NCBI RefSeq assembly: GCF_049310925.1
Contig: NZ_JBMERP010000001.1
Location: 124,001-188,000 of the forward strand
Length of the DNA: 64,000 bases
Direction: 5' to 3'
From: Virgibacillus_F sp049310925
Lineage (GTDB): Bacteria > Bacillota > Bacilli > Bacillales > Amphibacillaceae
A program made the position numbers and the translations under genes. Of the stretch, positions 26,229 through 34,914 are shown one piece after another; the stretch's first letter is position 1; every line of letters starts with the position of its first letter. A model generated the notes under the pieces. It saw only the letters and a list, made by a program, of their open reading frames with translations, ran no database searches and was not told the DNA's origin.

Positions 26229-26290
26229 AAGCGGAATGGGCTTGCTGTGACAGAGAGTCTGTTTATAGAAATCTATTAGGAGGAACAAGA

Positions 26291-28933
26291 ATGAAACAAT
26301 TAACATCTGCTGAAGTAAGACAAATGTATATTGATTTTTTCAAAGAAAAAGGTCATCGAGTTGAGCCTAGCGCTTCACTAGTACCTGTTGAGGATCCAAC
26401 TTTATTGTGGATTAATAGTGGTGTAGCCACACTAAAAAAATATTTCGATGGCAGGGTTATTCCTGATAATCCCCGTTTAGTTAATGCTCAGAAATCAATT
26501 CGAACAAATGATATTGAAAACGTTGGATTTACCGCACGCCACCATACGTTTTTTGAAATGCTTGGAAACTTTTCAATTGGAGACTATTTTAAGAAAGAAG
26601 CAATCGAGTGGGGCTGGGAGTTTTTAACAAGTAAAAAATGGATAGGCTTTGATCCTGAACTTCTAGCTGTTACAGTTCATCCTGAAGACGATGAAGCATA
26701 TAATATTTGGCTAAATGATATTAAAATACCTAAAGAACGAATTATTCGTCTAGAGGAAAACTTTTGGGACATTGGGGAAGGACCAAGTGGGCCAAATACT
26801 GAGATTTTTTTTGATCGAGGTGAAAAATACGGGAATGATCCAGATGATCCTGAGTTATACCCAGGCGGCGAAAATGATCGGTATCTCGAAATTTGGAATT
26901 TAGTATTCTCTCAGTTCAATCATAATCCTGATGATACGTATACACCATTACCTAATAAGAATATAGATACTGGAATGGGACTTGAGCGTATGGTTTGTGT
27001 TATTCAAGATACCCCTACAAACTTTGAAACAGATTTATTTATGCCGATTATAAAAGAAGTTGAAAATTTTGCAACTGTTTCATATGGGAAAACTGATCTG
27101 GCTGATACAGCTTACAAGGTAATTGCCGATCATATTAGAACTGTTACGTTTGCTATTGGAGACGGGGCTCTTCCATCCAACGAAGGGCGTGGTTATGTCT
27201 TACGCAGACTTCTCCGAAGAGCTGTGCGTTTCGCTAAACAAATAGGAATTGAAAAGCCGTTTATGTACAAACTGGTATCAAATGTAGGTGCTATTATGAA
27301 GGATTTCTACCCTGAAGTATTGAAACAACAAGAACATATTGAAAATATAGTGAAACTAGAAGAGGAGAGATTCCTTGAAACATTGCATGATGGGTTAGAG
27401 ATGTTAACTACTATTATGAATGTAGAAAAAAGTAAAGGGAGTACAGTGTTCCCTGGTGAAGAAGTCTTCCGCTTATATGACACATATGGATTTCCTAAGG
27501 AGTTAACGGAAGAATATGTAAAAGAAGAAGGGTTTACTATAGACAGAGAAGGATTCGAATTAGAGATGGAACGCCAACGAGAACGAGCACGAAATGCTAG
27601 GCAAAAAACTGACTCCATGCAGGTTCAGGACGAAATCCTAAGCAAAGTTGACATAGACAGCCAATTTGTTGGATATGATCAACTGGAGGTTGAAACAACC
27701 ATCTCTCATATTATTAAGGGAAAAGAATTTGTTGACACACTGCAGAAAGGTGATGTGGCGTTTGTATTTTTAAATCAAACACCTTTCTATGCGGAAAGTG
27801 GTGGACAAGTTGCGGACAATGGATGGATTTATACAGACGATGCTTCCATGTATGTTGAAACTGTTCAAAAAGCACCAAAAGGGCAACATGTACAACGCGT
27901 AATGGTTAAAAAGGGTAGTTTTAATCGTGGTATGCAAGTATCAGCATCTGTCGACAGTAACTTCCGACATGCGGTTGTCAAAAACCACACTGCAACTCAC
28001 TTATTGCACCAGGCTTTAAAAGATGTTCTAGGCAGCCATGTAAATCAAGCTGGGTCACTAGTGACACCTGAAAAATTACGGTTTGACTTTTCTCATTTCG
28101 GTTCCATAAATGATGACGAAATAAAACAAATTGAAACAAAGATTAATGAAAAAATCTGGTCATCAATACCACTTGTAATTGAAAACAAAAATATTGCTGA
28201 AGCAAAAGAAATGGGGGCTATGGCATTATTTGGTGAGAAATATGGAGATGTAGTCCGCGTAGTACAAGTTAGTGATTATAGTATTGAGCTATGTGGGGGA
28301 TGTCATGTTACGAATACAGCAGAAATTGGAATGATTAAAATCATCAATGAAACAGGAATAGGTGCAGGAACACGCCGTATTGAAGCAGTTTCCAGTAAAT
28401 ATGCGTATCATTATGTAAATGATAAACTCGATATTCTAAAAACATCAGGTGAGCTTCTAAAAACAAGTTCAGAAAATGTACCCGAAAAGATCGAGGGCTT
28501 GTTTAAAGATTTAAAAGGTATACAAAAAGAAAATGAGTCGTTAAATGCAAAGCTATCTAATCTTGAGGCATCGTCAATCTTGGATAGAGTCACAGAGGTC
28601 AATGGTGTCCCATTATTAGCTGAACAAGTAAACGTAAAGGATATTAACCAACTAAGAGCAATGGTAGACGATTTAAAACAGAAGATGGAGTCTGGTATAA
28701 TCCTATTAGCTACAGACAATGATAGTAAAGTCCAACTAGCTTCAGGTGTATCAAAAGACTTAATTGAAAAAGGACTACATGCAGGAAACTTAATCAAGGG
28801 AGCTGCCAAGCTATGTGGCGGTGGTGGAGGTGGCCGTCCTGATATGGCACAAGCAGGCGGGAAAGATCCAAGCAAAATTAGTGAAGCACTGTCTTACGCT
28901 AGCAAATATGTAAGTGAAACTGTTAACAACTAA
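26291..28933 (+). CDS. alaS: Alanyl-tRNA synthetase
   Basis: The 880-residue enzyme charges tRNA-Ala. A class II catalytic core occupies about residues 1-240. The editing domain shows HTATHLLHQAL near 566 and CGGCHVTNT near 668, which supply zinc ligands for clearing Ser- and Gly-tRNA. The C-Ala region ends with GGGGGGRPDMAQAGG near 844. ATG 26291 follows TAGGAGGAAC. The 36 codons of open frame upstream belong to a repeat element. ireB, ruvX and yrzB follow, as in B. subtilis. Confidence 0.95.
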   Translation: MKQLTSAEVRQMYIDFFKEKGHRVEPSASLVPVEDPTLLWINSGVATLKKYFDGRVIPDNPRLVNAQKSIRTNDIENVGFTARHHTFFEMLGNFSIGDYFKKEAIEWGWEFLTSKKWIGFDPELLAVTVHPEDDEAYNIWLNDIKIPKERIIRLEENFWDIGEGPSGPNTEIFFDRGEKYGNDPDDPELYPGGENDRYLEIWNLVFSQFNHNPDDTYTPLPNKNIDTGMGLERMVCVIQDTPTNFETDLFMPIIKEVENFATVSYGKTDLADTAYKVIADHIRTVTFAIGDGALPSNEGRGYVLRRLLRRAVRFAKQIGIEKPFMYKLVSNVGAIMKDFYPEVLKQQEHIENIVKLEEERFLETLHDGLEMLTTIMNVEKSKGSTVFPGEEVFRLYDTYGFPKELTEEYVKEEGFTIDREGFELEMERQRERARNARQKTDSMQVQDEILSKVDIDSQFVGYDQLEVETTISHIIKGKEFVDTLQKGDVAFVFLNQTPFYAESGGQVADNGWIYTDDASMYVETVQKAPKGQHVQRVMVKKGSFNRGMQVSASVDSNFRHAVVKNHTATHLLHQALKDVLGSHVNQAGSLVTPEKLRFDFSHFGSINDDEIKQIETKINEKIWSSIPLVIENKNIAEAKEMGAMALFGEKYGDVVRVVQVSDYSIELCGGCHVTNTAEIGMIKIINETGIGAGTRRIEAVSSKYAYHYVNDKLDILKTSGELLKTSSENVPEKIEGLFKDLKGIQKENESLNAKLSNLEASSILDRVTEVNGVPLLAEQVNVKDINQLRAMVDDLKQKMESGIILLATDNDSKVQLASGVSKDLIEKGLHAGNLIKGAAKLCGGGGGGRPDMAQAGGKDPSKISEALSYASKYVSETVNN

Positions 28934-29028
28934 TTGGTTCGTATGATTCATAGTATAAAAAGATATAATAATATTTCCAAACATGTTAATATGATGGGAG
29001 AAGGTAAAACTTGGAATGAGGTGTCACT

Positions 29029-29292
29029 ATGAGCTCGATTGATAAAACAATGAAATTTAACTTTTCAGAGGAACCATTTGATCAAGATATAAAAGAAATT
29101 TTGTTTACAGTCCATGAAGCACTTAATGAAAAAGGCTACAATCCAATTAATCAAATTGTGGGTTATTTATTGTCTGGTGACCCCGCGTATATACCGAGAT
29201 ATAATGATGCGCGAAATATTATTCGTAAGCTTGAGAGAGACGAATTAATAGAAGAATTGGTTAAATTTTATCTAGATCATCAAGAGGAATAG
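29029..29292 (+). CDS. ireB: IreB-family regulatory phosphoprotein
   Basis: The 87-residue protein begins MSSIDKTMKFNFSEE and ends in a DELIEELVKFYL helix, which is typical of the IreB/YrzL family. In Enterococcus IreB is phosphorylated on N-terminal threonines by the kinase IreK; a threonine is present at position 6 or 7 here. GAGGTG precedes the ATG. It lies three bases upstream of ruvX, so both are translated from one mRNA. Confidence 0.88.
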   Translation: MSSIDKTMKFNFSEEPFDQDIKEILFTVHEALNEKGYNPINQIVGYLLSGDPAYIPRYNDARNIIRKLERDELIEELVKFYLDHQEE

Positions 29293-29295
29293 TAA

Positions 29296-29709
29296 ATGAT
29301 AATTTTAGGGCTGGATGTGGGCTCAAAAACGATAGGTGTAGCAGTTAGTGATGCACTGGGCTGGACAGCGCAGGGTGTGACTACGATCAAATGGAAAGAA
29401 AACGATCGTAAGTCGGCTGATGCAGAATTGAAAGCAATTATTGAAAAGTATGAAGCCGATGAAATTGTAATAGGGTTGCCAAAGCACATGAATGGGAGTA
29501 TAGGTGAACGCGGAGAAGCGTGTATAGCCTATGCTAAACATGTGGAAAAAACACATAAGATACCTACAAATTTATGGGATGAACGGCTTTCAACTGTTGC
29601 CGCAGAACGTGTTCTTCTGGAAGCGGATATGAGCAGAAAGAAAAGGAAAAAAGTTATTGATAAAATGGCGGCTGTAATGATCCTACAGGGCTATTTAGAT
29701 AAAAAGTGA
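29296..29709 (+). CDS. ruvX: RuvX/YqgF-type RNase H-fold nuclease
   Basis: The 137-residue protein starts MIILGLDVGSKTIGVAVSD, carrying the first catalytic Asp of this RNase H-like fold. The motif IVIGLPKHMNGSIGERG and the WDERLSTVAAE segment supply the later acidic residues. Family members process pre-16S rRNA and were also proposed as Holliday junction resolvases; this cannot be decided from sequence. The gene is compactly arranged between ireB and yrzB. Confidence 0.9.
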   Translation: MIILGLDVGSKTIGVAVSDALGWTAQGVTTIKWKENDRKSADAELKAIIEKYEADEIVIGLPKHMNGSIGERGEACIAYAKHVEKTHKIPTNLWDERLSTVAAERVLLEADMSRKKRKKVIDKMAAVMILQGYLDKK

Positions 29710-29727
29710 AGAAGGAGTGACTAGTTA

Positions 29728-30015
29728 ATGGCATTAGATGAAAAAGAACGTATTGTAATACCAGATGAGAATGGTGAGGAACACTTATTTGAAGTATTAT
29801 TTACATTTGACGTAGACGAAACAGAGCAATCGTATATCGCGGTTGTCCCAGTGGAACAAAAAGACGATGAAGAAGTAGAGGTTTATGCATTTCGTTATCA
29901 GGAAAAAGAGGCTGACGATGACGATCTATCTCTATTCCCTATTGAATCAGATGAAGAATGGGAAATGGTTGAAGAGATGTTAAATACTCTTGCAGATGAA
30001 GAATCAGAACAATAG
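29728..30015 (+). CDS. yrzB: DUF1292 protein (YrzB-like)
   Basis: The 95-residue very acidic protein contains FEVLFTFDVDETEQSYIAVV and the ending FPIESDEEWEMVEEMLNTL, both characteristic of DUF1292. AGAAGGAG precedes the ATG. The family is widespread in Firmicutes next to ruvX. Its function is unknown to me. Confidence 0.9.
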   Translation: MALDEKERIVIPDENGEEHLFEVLFTFDVDETEQSYIAVVPVEQKDDEEVEVYAFRYQEKEADDDDLSLFPIESDEEWEMVEEMLNTLADEESEQ

Positions 30016-30032
30016 GATTTACTTTATAGCAC

Positions 30033-30073
30033 TAAAAGAGTCTGGTGTGTTCATGACATCAGACTCTTTTTAA
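30033..30073 (+). terminator. Terminator after yrzB
   Basis: AAAAGAGTCTGGTGT pairs with ACATCAGACTCTTTT and is followed by TAATTTC. It closes the alaS-ireB-ruvX-yrzB unit. Confidence 0.9.
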
Positions 30074-30118
30074 TTTCTTTACTGCCAATAAACGTGCCCT
30101 TACGCTCTTGTTCGTGCT

Positions 30119-30476
30119 ATTAAAAAAATAGCTCTTTTCGCAAGTTTTGTTGCTTTTTAATCTTCGCAGTTGATACAAAATGCGACGTAGTGAAAATTTT
30201 TCCGACGCCCTGCAATCGTTGCGGAAAAATCACTACGCGCACCTTAGGGCTTGCGCTGGGAGCCACAGCTAGACATCTCCGCTAACACGATGTTTCAGCA
30301 GTGCTGTGTGGCTCACTTACTATTATGATAGTTGACTTACGCTGAGGACCGTTGACTCCAGCTTAGAACAGCACGAGGCTATGGGCCGTACCCGCGGAAA
30401 GCAACCCAGCGCATATGTCGCAGTTTATAGATTTTTATGTCAAAAACAACTATTCTTTAGAAAACAGCCTTAAAAA
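30119..30476 (-). repeat. Dispersed repeat family II, copy 2
   Basis: This element of about 360 bp is in the opposite orientation to the copies at 19.9 and 56.6 kb. Its conserved R end is the reverse complement of 30129-30188. Its L end, 30414-30472, closes with TTTAGAAAACAGCC. The core differs from copy 1. It holds hairpins AGTGA-TTTTTCC/GGAAAAATCACT (30188-30232) and GAGCCACA/TGTGGCTC (30260-30314). There is no gene in this 500-bp gap. Confidence 0.8.
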
Positions 30477-30562
30477 CAGAAAACTATCAAATTCCTTTTT
30501 AACCATAGATATTCTGGCTATTTTTTAGTATAATGTAGCGGATGAGAGGAGTTAATTTACTT

Positions 30563-31681
30563 ATGTTCAAGAAGAAAGATCCAGGCAGTTATACGGACAA
30601 CCTAATAAAACGTAGTGATGATGCAAAGACAGTCCGTAAAATTGTTACTATCGTAATAATATCTTTGATTTTGATTCTCCTTGTAGGTGGAGTCTCTGGA
30701 TACATGTATATAAAGTCTGCACTCCAACCCGTGAATCCAGAAAGTGAGAAAGAGATTAATGTTGAAATTCCAATGGGTTCGTCTACATCTGATATTGCAT
30801 CTATATTAGAAGACAAAGGAATTATCAAAGATGCACGTGTACTTCGCTTTTACATAAAGTTTAAAAATGAATCAAATTTTCAAGCCGGTAAATATACATT
30901 TAACCCTTCAATGAAATTAGATGAAATAATAGAATCACTGAAAAAGGGAAAGGTTTTAAGAGAACCAAAATATACTGTTACTATCCCTGAGGGGAAATCA
31001 ATAAGCCAAATGGCAGAAATATTTTCTAAAAAGTTACCAATTAGTAAAGAAGCCTTTTTAAAAGAAGTAAATAATGTAAACTATATTGAAACGTTAATTG
31101 ATAACTATCCTTCAATATTATCAAAAGAAATTTTGAATCCCGATATACGGACCCCTTTGGAAGGGTATTTATTTGCCGCGACCTATGACTTTTATGAAGA
31201 AAAGCCTAGTGTTTATACTATCGTAGAAAAAATGCTTAGGAAGACTGAGTCAGTAGTCGAACCATATTTAGATGACATATCATCACGGGAGCTTACTGTT
31301 CACGAAGCGTTAACAATGGCATCTTTAGTAGAAAATGAAGCACAAACAGTTGAACAACGCAAAAAGATTGCTGGTGTTTTTTATAATAGATTAGATAAAG
31401 GAATGCCTTTACAGACAGACCCTACTGTACAATATGCGATAGGTAGCCATAAAGAAAAGGTACTTCTAAAGGACTTAGAAGTGGTCTCCCCCTACAATAC
31501 TTACAAGATAAAGGGGTTACCAGTTGGTCCAATCTCAAATTTCTCTGAGAGTTCTTTAAAAGCTGTTCTTCAACCAGAGGAATCTAAGAACATTTATTTC
31601 CTGCATGATGATAAAGGAAATATTCATTACTCAGAGACGTATGAAAAGCATTTGCAGTTAAAAGATAGGTATATTGACTAG
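30563..31681 (+). CDS. mltG: Endolytic murein transglycosylase MltG
   Basis: The 372-residue protein has a short cytoplasmic N terminus, one membrane helix at about 25-50, and an extracellular YceG domain with a LysM-like part. The catalytic Glu lies in ASLVENEAQT near residue 257, and LQTDPTVQYAIG and KGLPVGPISN are conserved. It cuts nascent glycan strands and helps set their length. ATG 30563 has GAGAGGAG at good spacing. The in-frame ATG 30542 overlaps that site. Confidence 0.92.
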   Translation: MFKKKDPGSYTDNLIKRSDDAKTVRKIVTIVIISLILILLVGGVSGYMYIKSALQPVNPESEKEINVEIPMGSSTSDIASILEDKGIIKDARVLRFYIKFKNESNFQAGKYTFNPSMKLDEIIESLKKGKVLREPKYTVTIPEGKSISQMAEIFSKKLPISKEAFLKEVNNVNYIETLIDNYPSILSKEILNPDIRTPLEGYLFAATYDFYEEKPSVYTIVEKMLRKTESVVEPYLDDISSRELTVHEALTMASLVENEAQTVEQRKKIAGVFYNRLDKGMPLQTDPTVQYAIGSHKEKVLLKDLEVVSPYNTYKIKGLPVGPISNFSESSLKAVLQPEESKNIYFLHDDKGNIHYSETYEKHLQLKDRYID

Positions 31682-31720
31682 CTAAAATAGAAACAGTTAA
31701 TTAGTACTTTAAATCAATTA

Positions 31721-31757
31721 GGAAGTGTGGATTTGAAATTCACATTTCCCGTTTTTT
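31721..31757 (+). terminator. Terminator after mltG
   Basis: GGAAGTGTG pairs with CACATTTCC with one G-T pair, and GTTTTTTTG follows. It lies 39 bases after the mltG stop. Confidence 0.8.
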
Positions 31758-31803
31758 TGTCATTACAGCTATTGAAGTTAGTTTGAATAGAGGAGAAACG
31801 CCT

Positions 31804-32442
31804 ATGCATGATGAACTACTTAAAAAATACCTGCAAGAATCACTCCCTTTAAATAAAGAGTGGGTAGATAACTTGGAATTTTATGCAAAGGAAAATCATG
31901 TTCCGATCATGGATCCTGTTAGCATGCATTTTTTACAACAACTCATTCGTATTCACAAACCAGAACGTATATTGGAAATTGGAACAGCAATAGGCTATTC
32001 TGCTCTACGAATGCAGCAAGCGAATCCAGAGGCATTTATTACAACGATAGAACGGGACGAAGAACGTTATAAATACGCGGTAAAAGTAATAGAAGAACAA
32101 AATAGGTTAAATCAAATAAACGTTATATTTGGAGATGCCCTTGAAGTTGTCAAGGAGGTTGTCAGTTACAAGTCTTTTGATCTGTTGTTTATTGATGCTG
32201 CTAAAAGTCAATACCAACGATTTTTTGAATTGTACAGTACTGCTGTTCGAAAAGGTGGATTAATTATATCCGATAATGTATTATTCAAAGGGTATGTTGC
32301 GAACCCGAGCAATGACAATCAACGTGTTTCTAAGATTGCCAATAAAATTAATAACTACAACAAGTGGTTACTAAACAACGATAAATTTCATACAACAATA
32401 GTTCCAATTGGTGATGGAATAGCAATTAGCATTAAAAAATAG
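31804..32442 (+). CDS. trmR: tRNA 5-hydroxyuridine methyltransferase TrmR (YrrM family)
   Basis: This 212-residue class I methyltransferase shows the SAM-binding ILEIGTAIGYSALRM and the metal-binding region LLFIDAAKSQYQRF, typical of the O-methyltransferase 3 family. B. subtilis YrrM (TrmR) methylates 5-hydroxyuridine at tRNA position 34. Here the neighbouring yrrN and yrrO genes, which help make that 5-hydroxyuridine, are missing, and udk follows directly. ATG 31804 with AGAGGAG upstream is preferred over TTG 31783. Confidence 0.85.
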   Translation: MHDELLKKYLQESLPLNKEWVDNLEFYAKENHVPIMDPVSMHFLQQLIRIHKPERILEIGTAIGYSALRMQQANPEAFITTIERDEERYKYAVKVIEEQNRLNQINVIFGDALEVVKEVVSYKSFDLLFIDAAKSQYQRFFELYSTAVRKGGLIISDNVLFKGYVANPSNDNQRVSKIANKINNYNKWLLNNDKFHTTIVPIGDGIAISIKK

Positions 32443-32465
32443 TACTAAAGGAGTGCACACCGAAC

Positions 32466-33104
32466 ATGCGAGATAAGCCAGTAGTTATTGGAGTGGCTGG
32501 AGGTAGTGGGAGTGGGAAAACCACTGTTACACGGTCAATCTGCAAACGATTTTCTGATAAGACTATTCTAGTAATCGAGCAAGATTACTACTATAAAGAT
32601 CAGAGCCATTTACCATTTGAGGAACGATTAAATACAAACTATGATCATCCATTGGCGTTTGACAATGATTTATTAATCGAACATTTGCAAGAGCTAATGA
32701 TGCATCAATCTATTAGTAAACCAGTTTATGATTATAAGATTCATACACGTTCGAGTGAGTCAGTTGTGGTTGAACCAAAGGAAGTAATCATACTTGAGGG
32801 GATTTTGATTCTGGAGGATCCGCGATTAGTCGACTTAATGGATATAAAAGTATTTGTTGATACAGATGCTGATATACGGATCATAAGACGTATGATGCGT
32901 GATATTAAAGAGCGTGGCAGGTCACTTGACTCGGTAATTGATCAATATGTCAATAATGTACGTCCCATGCATTTACAATTTGTAGAACCTACAAAACGCT
33001 ATGCTGATATCATAATACCTGAAGGTGGACAAAATCATGTAGCAATTGATATAATGGCTACTAAAATTGAAAATATATTGGCGAGAAATCAGTCAAGACA
33101 ATAA
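32466..33104 (+). CDS. udk: Uridine kinase
   Basis: The 212-residue P-loop kinase phosphorylates uridine and cytidine for pyrimidine salvage. Walker A is GVAGGSGSGKTT near residues 8-19. The motif VIEQDYYYKDQSHL and the DTDADIRIIRR segment of the lid are conserved. AAAGGAG lies about 13 bases before ATG 32466. In B. subtilis yrrN-yrrO sit between trmR and udk; here only 23 bases do. Confidence 0.93.
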   Translation: MRDKPVVIGVAGGSGSGKTTVTRSICKRFSDKTILVIEQDYYYKDQSHLPFEERLNTNYDHPLAFDNDLLIEHLQELMMHQSISKPVYDYKIHTRSSESVVVEPKEVIILEGILILEDPRLVDLMDIKVFVDTDADIRIIRRMMRDIKERGRSLDSVIDQYVNNVRPMHLQFVEPTKRYADIIIPEGGQNHVAIDIMATKIENILARNQSRQ

Positions 33105-33234
33105 TAAGGATGGCAACCTACATTTAAAAAGTAGCAGTTGGTGACTGATCTAAATGAAAAAGTATTGAAAATTTAAATAAAATCTGGCATAGTAATGATT
33201 AGAGAATGTTTTTTAACATAAGTTTTAGTTGATA

Positions 33235-33282
33235 GCAGTAAAATGCTACAAGGCTTTCAGAGCGATAAGCCAAATTTTCTAA
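33235..33282 (+). repeat. Dispersed repeat family I, shortened relic D
   Basis: The sequence retains GCAGTAAA, AAGGCTTTC, GCGATAAGCCAA and TTTTCTAA in the order seen in copy C, but with about 40 bp missing inside. The remaining gap between udk and greA (33105-33453) is AT-rich, and I see no gene in it. Confidence 0.6.
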
Positions 33283-33453
33283 CCGGGCGTACATACTTGT
33301 GCTGCTCATTTTTATACTAGGTCAAAATATATACAGATTTTTTAAAAGGTTTACATTATAAGAAAAACGATGGCTCTTGACTTAAATGCAGGTCGCGCCA
33401 AGCTTTTCCAGTATGTAATTTTTTACTGTAGACAAAAAAAGGAGTGTAAGTTA

Positions 33454-33930
33454 ATGGCTGTAGAGAAAAGCTATTATATGACAGAAGAGGGAAAATCAAA
33501 GTTAGAGAAAGAATTGCATCATTTAAAGACTGAACGCAGACAGGAAGTTGTAGAACGAATAAAAGTGGCCCGCGATTTCGGGGATCTTTCAGAGAACTCG
33601 GAGTATGATGCAGCTAAAGAAGATCAAGCATTTGTTGAATCCCGTATATCTCAAGTAGAAAAAATGATTCGCAACGCTGTTATTATTGAAAACGATAACG
33701 ATAATCCAGATATTGTATCACTTGGTAAATCTGTGACATTCCAGGAATTACCTAGTGGTGAAGAAGAAACGTATACAATTGTTGGTAGTGCAGAAGCTGA
33801 CCCATTCGAAGGGAAAATTTCAAATGATTCTCCAATGGCGAAAAGTCTGTTAGGGCATCAAAAAGGCACTGAGGTAACCGTAGTGACACCAGGTGGAGAT
33901 ATACAGGTGAAAATTGTGGGTGTAAATTAG
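33454..33930 (+). CDS. greA: Transcription elongation factor GreA
   Basis: The 158-residue protein rescues backtracked RNA polymerase by stimulating transcript cleavage. The N-terminal coiled coil carries the acidic tip DFGDLSENSEYDAAKEDQ, and the C-terminal FKBP-like domain ends in VTPGGDIQVKIVGV. ATG 33454 follows AAAAGGAG and gives the normal family length. The longer open frame upstream to 33370 is not conserved in character. Confidence 0.95.
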   Translation: MAVEKSYYMTEEGKSKLEKELHHLKTERRQEVVERIKVARDFGDLSENSEYDAAKEDQAFVESRISQVEKMIRNAVIIENDNDNPDIVSLGKSVTFQELPSGEEETYTIVGSAEADPFEGKISNDSPMAKSLLGHQKGTEVTVVTPGGDIQVKIVGVN

Positions 33931-33950
33931 AAATAATTACTTTTATTAAC

Positions 33951-33981
33951 AAAGGCGGGATAGAGCTATCTCGCCTTTTTC
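33951..33981 (+). terminator. Terminator after greA
   Basis: AAAGGCGGGATAG with CTATCTCGCCTTT followed by more T residues makes a compact stem 20 bases after the stop. Confidence 0.9.
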
Positions 33982-34151
33982 ATCGTCTATTTAAAAGTTA
34001 ATTATAGGGCGATCCAGGTGACGGTGGCGACTTTTTCTACCCCATCATACTTCTTAAGGCTAGTTCATAAGATTCATTCTTAATATGACATATTAAATAA
34101 AGTTAAAAATATGATATTATAATAGCATGTCTGAAGGAGGATAATTAAACG

Positions 34152-34883
34152 ATGAATGATTTTGATACTAATTCAAGGGTAGATAAATTTGAAAAGAGAA
34201 GAAAAAATACGAAGTCTATTTCTATATTTTTGGTTTTAGGTGGATTATTAATTATCGTTTTGCTTGGCGTATTTATATTTGGCGGAGATGACAAAGAAAA
34301 AGCAGAAAGTGGACAACCTTCTACTGAACCAACCAGCGAAGATAATTCAACTGATAATGGACAATCAAATTCAGAAAAAGAGGAAGCACCTACGGATCAA
34401 GAGAATGATGCAGCAGATGATCAGGATAAAGACAATACAACATCAGAAGATACCAGCACAAGTGGGGCCGAAGACGATCCAGAGAAAAGTGATGAAAAAA
34501 CAACTGAAGATGGCAGCACGGATAGCAGTGGTATAAATAAAGAATCAGTTGCAGGTTCCGGAGACAATGTTAAAGAAGCGTACACTGCAGATTGGGAACC
34601 TATTGGAACAGAGCAGGAAGGTACTCATACTAAAAACTTTGATGAAGGTACTCAAGATCGAATTGAAATGGAAAAAGCACTCCGATTGGCCACAGGTCTA
34701 CAAGATGGAGATATGATAACATGGTGGCTTCATAATGCTGGTGGACAGGAAGTAATAGGTACCGTTTCTAGCAAGGCACAAGAAGAAACGTATCGTGTTT
34801 ACCTCACATGGGTAGATAATAAGGGGTGGAAACCAACAAAAGTGGAAATTCTTAAGGTTAACGACAAAAAAAATAATTCTTAA
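34152..34883 (+). CDS. yrrS: YrrS-like protein with DUF1510 domain
   Basis: The 243-residue protein has a basic N terminus (KFEKRRKNTKS), one membrane helix at about residues 25-45, a long acidic Ser/Thr/Asp/Glu-rich linker at 48-145, and a folded C-terminal DUF1510 domain with DGDMITWWLHNAGGQEV. Topology should put the linker and domain outside the cell. GGAGG lies about 9 bases before the ATG. The B. subtilis neighbour pbpI (yrrR) is absent. Function is unknown to me; the low-complexity linker is strongly biased to acidic codons. Confidence 0.82.
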   Translation: MNDFDTNSRVDKFEKRRKNTKSISIFLVLGGLLIIVLLGVFIFGGDDKEKAESGQPSTEPTSEDNSTDNGQSNSEKEEAPTDQENDAADDQDKDNTTSEDTSTSGAEDDPEKSDEKTTEDGSTDSSGINKESVAGSGDNVKEAYTADWEPIGTEQEGTHTKNFDEGTQDRIEMEKALRLATGLQDGDMITWWLHNAGGQEVIGTVSSKAQEETYRVYLTWVDNKGWKPTKVEILKVNDKKNNS

Positions 34884-34914
34884 CATCGTATGAAAGATTT
34901 TGTGGAGGTATATA

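Noticed and set aside
26183..26290. Upstream extension of the alaS reading frame (36 codons)
   Set aside because: It lies within a dispersed repeat, and ATG 26291 has a strong ribosome site and the family-typical start.
33370..33453. N-terminal extension of greA
   Set aside because: It would add 28 residues unlike any GreA start. ATG 33454 has AAAAGGAG and gives the normal length.
34264..34536. Plus-strand ORF of 90 codons within yrrS
   Set aside because: It is a shadow frame of the acidic low-complexity linker in yrrS.
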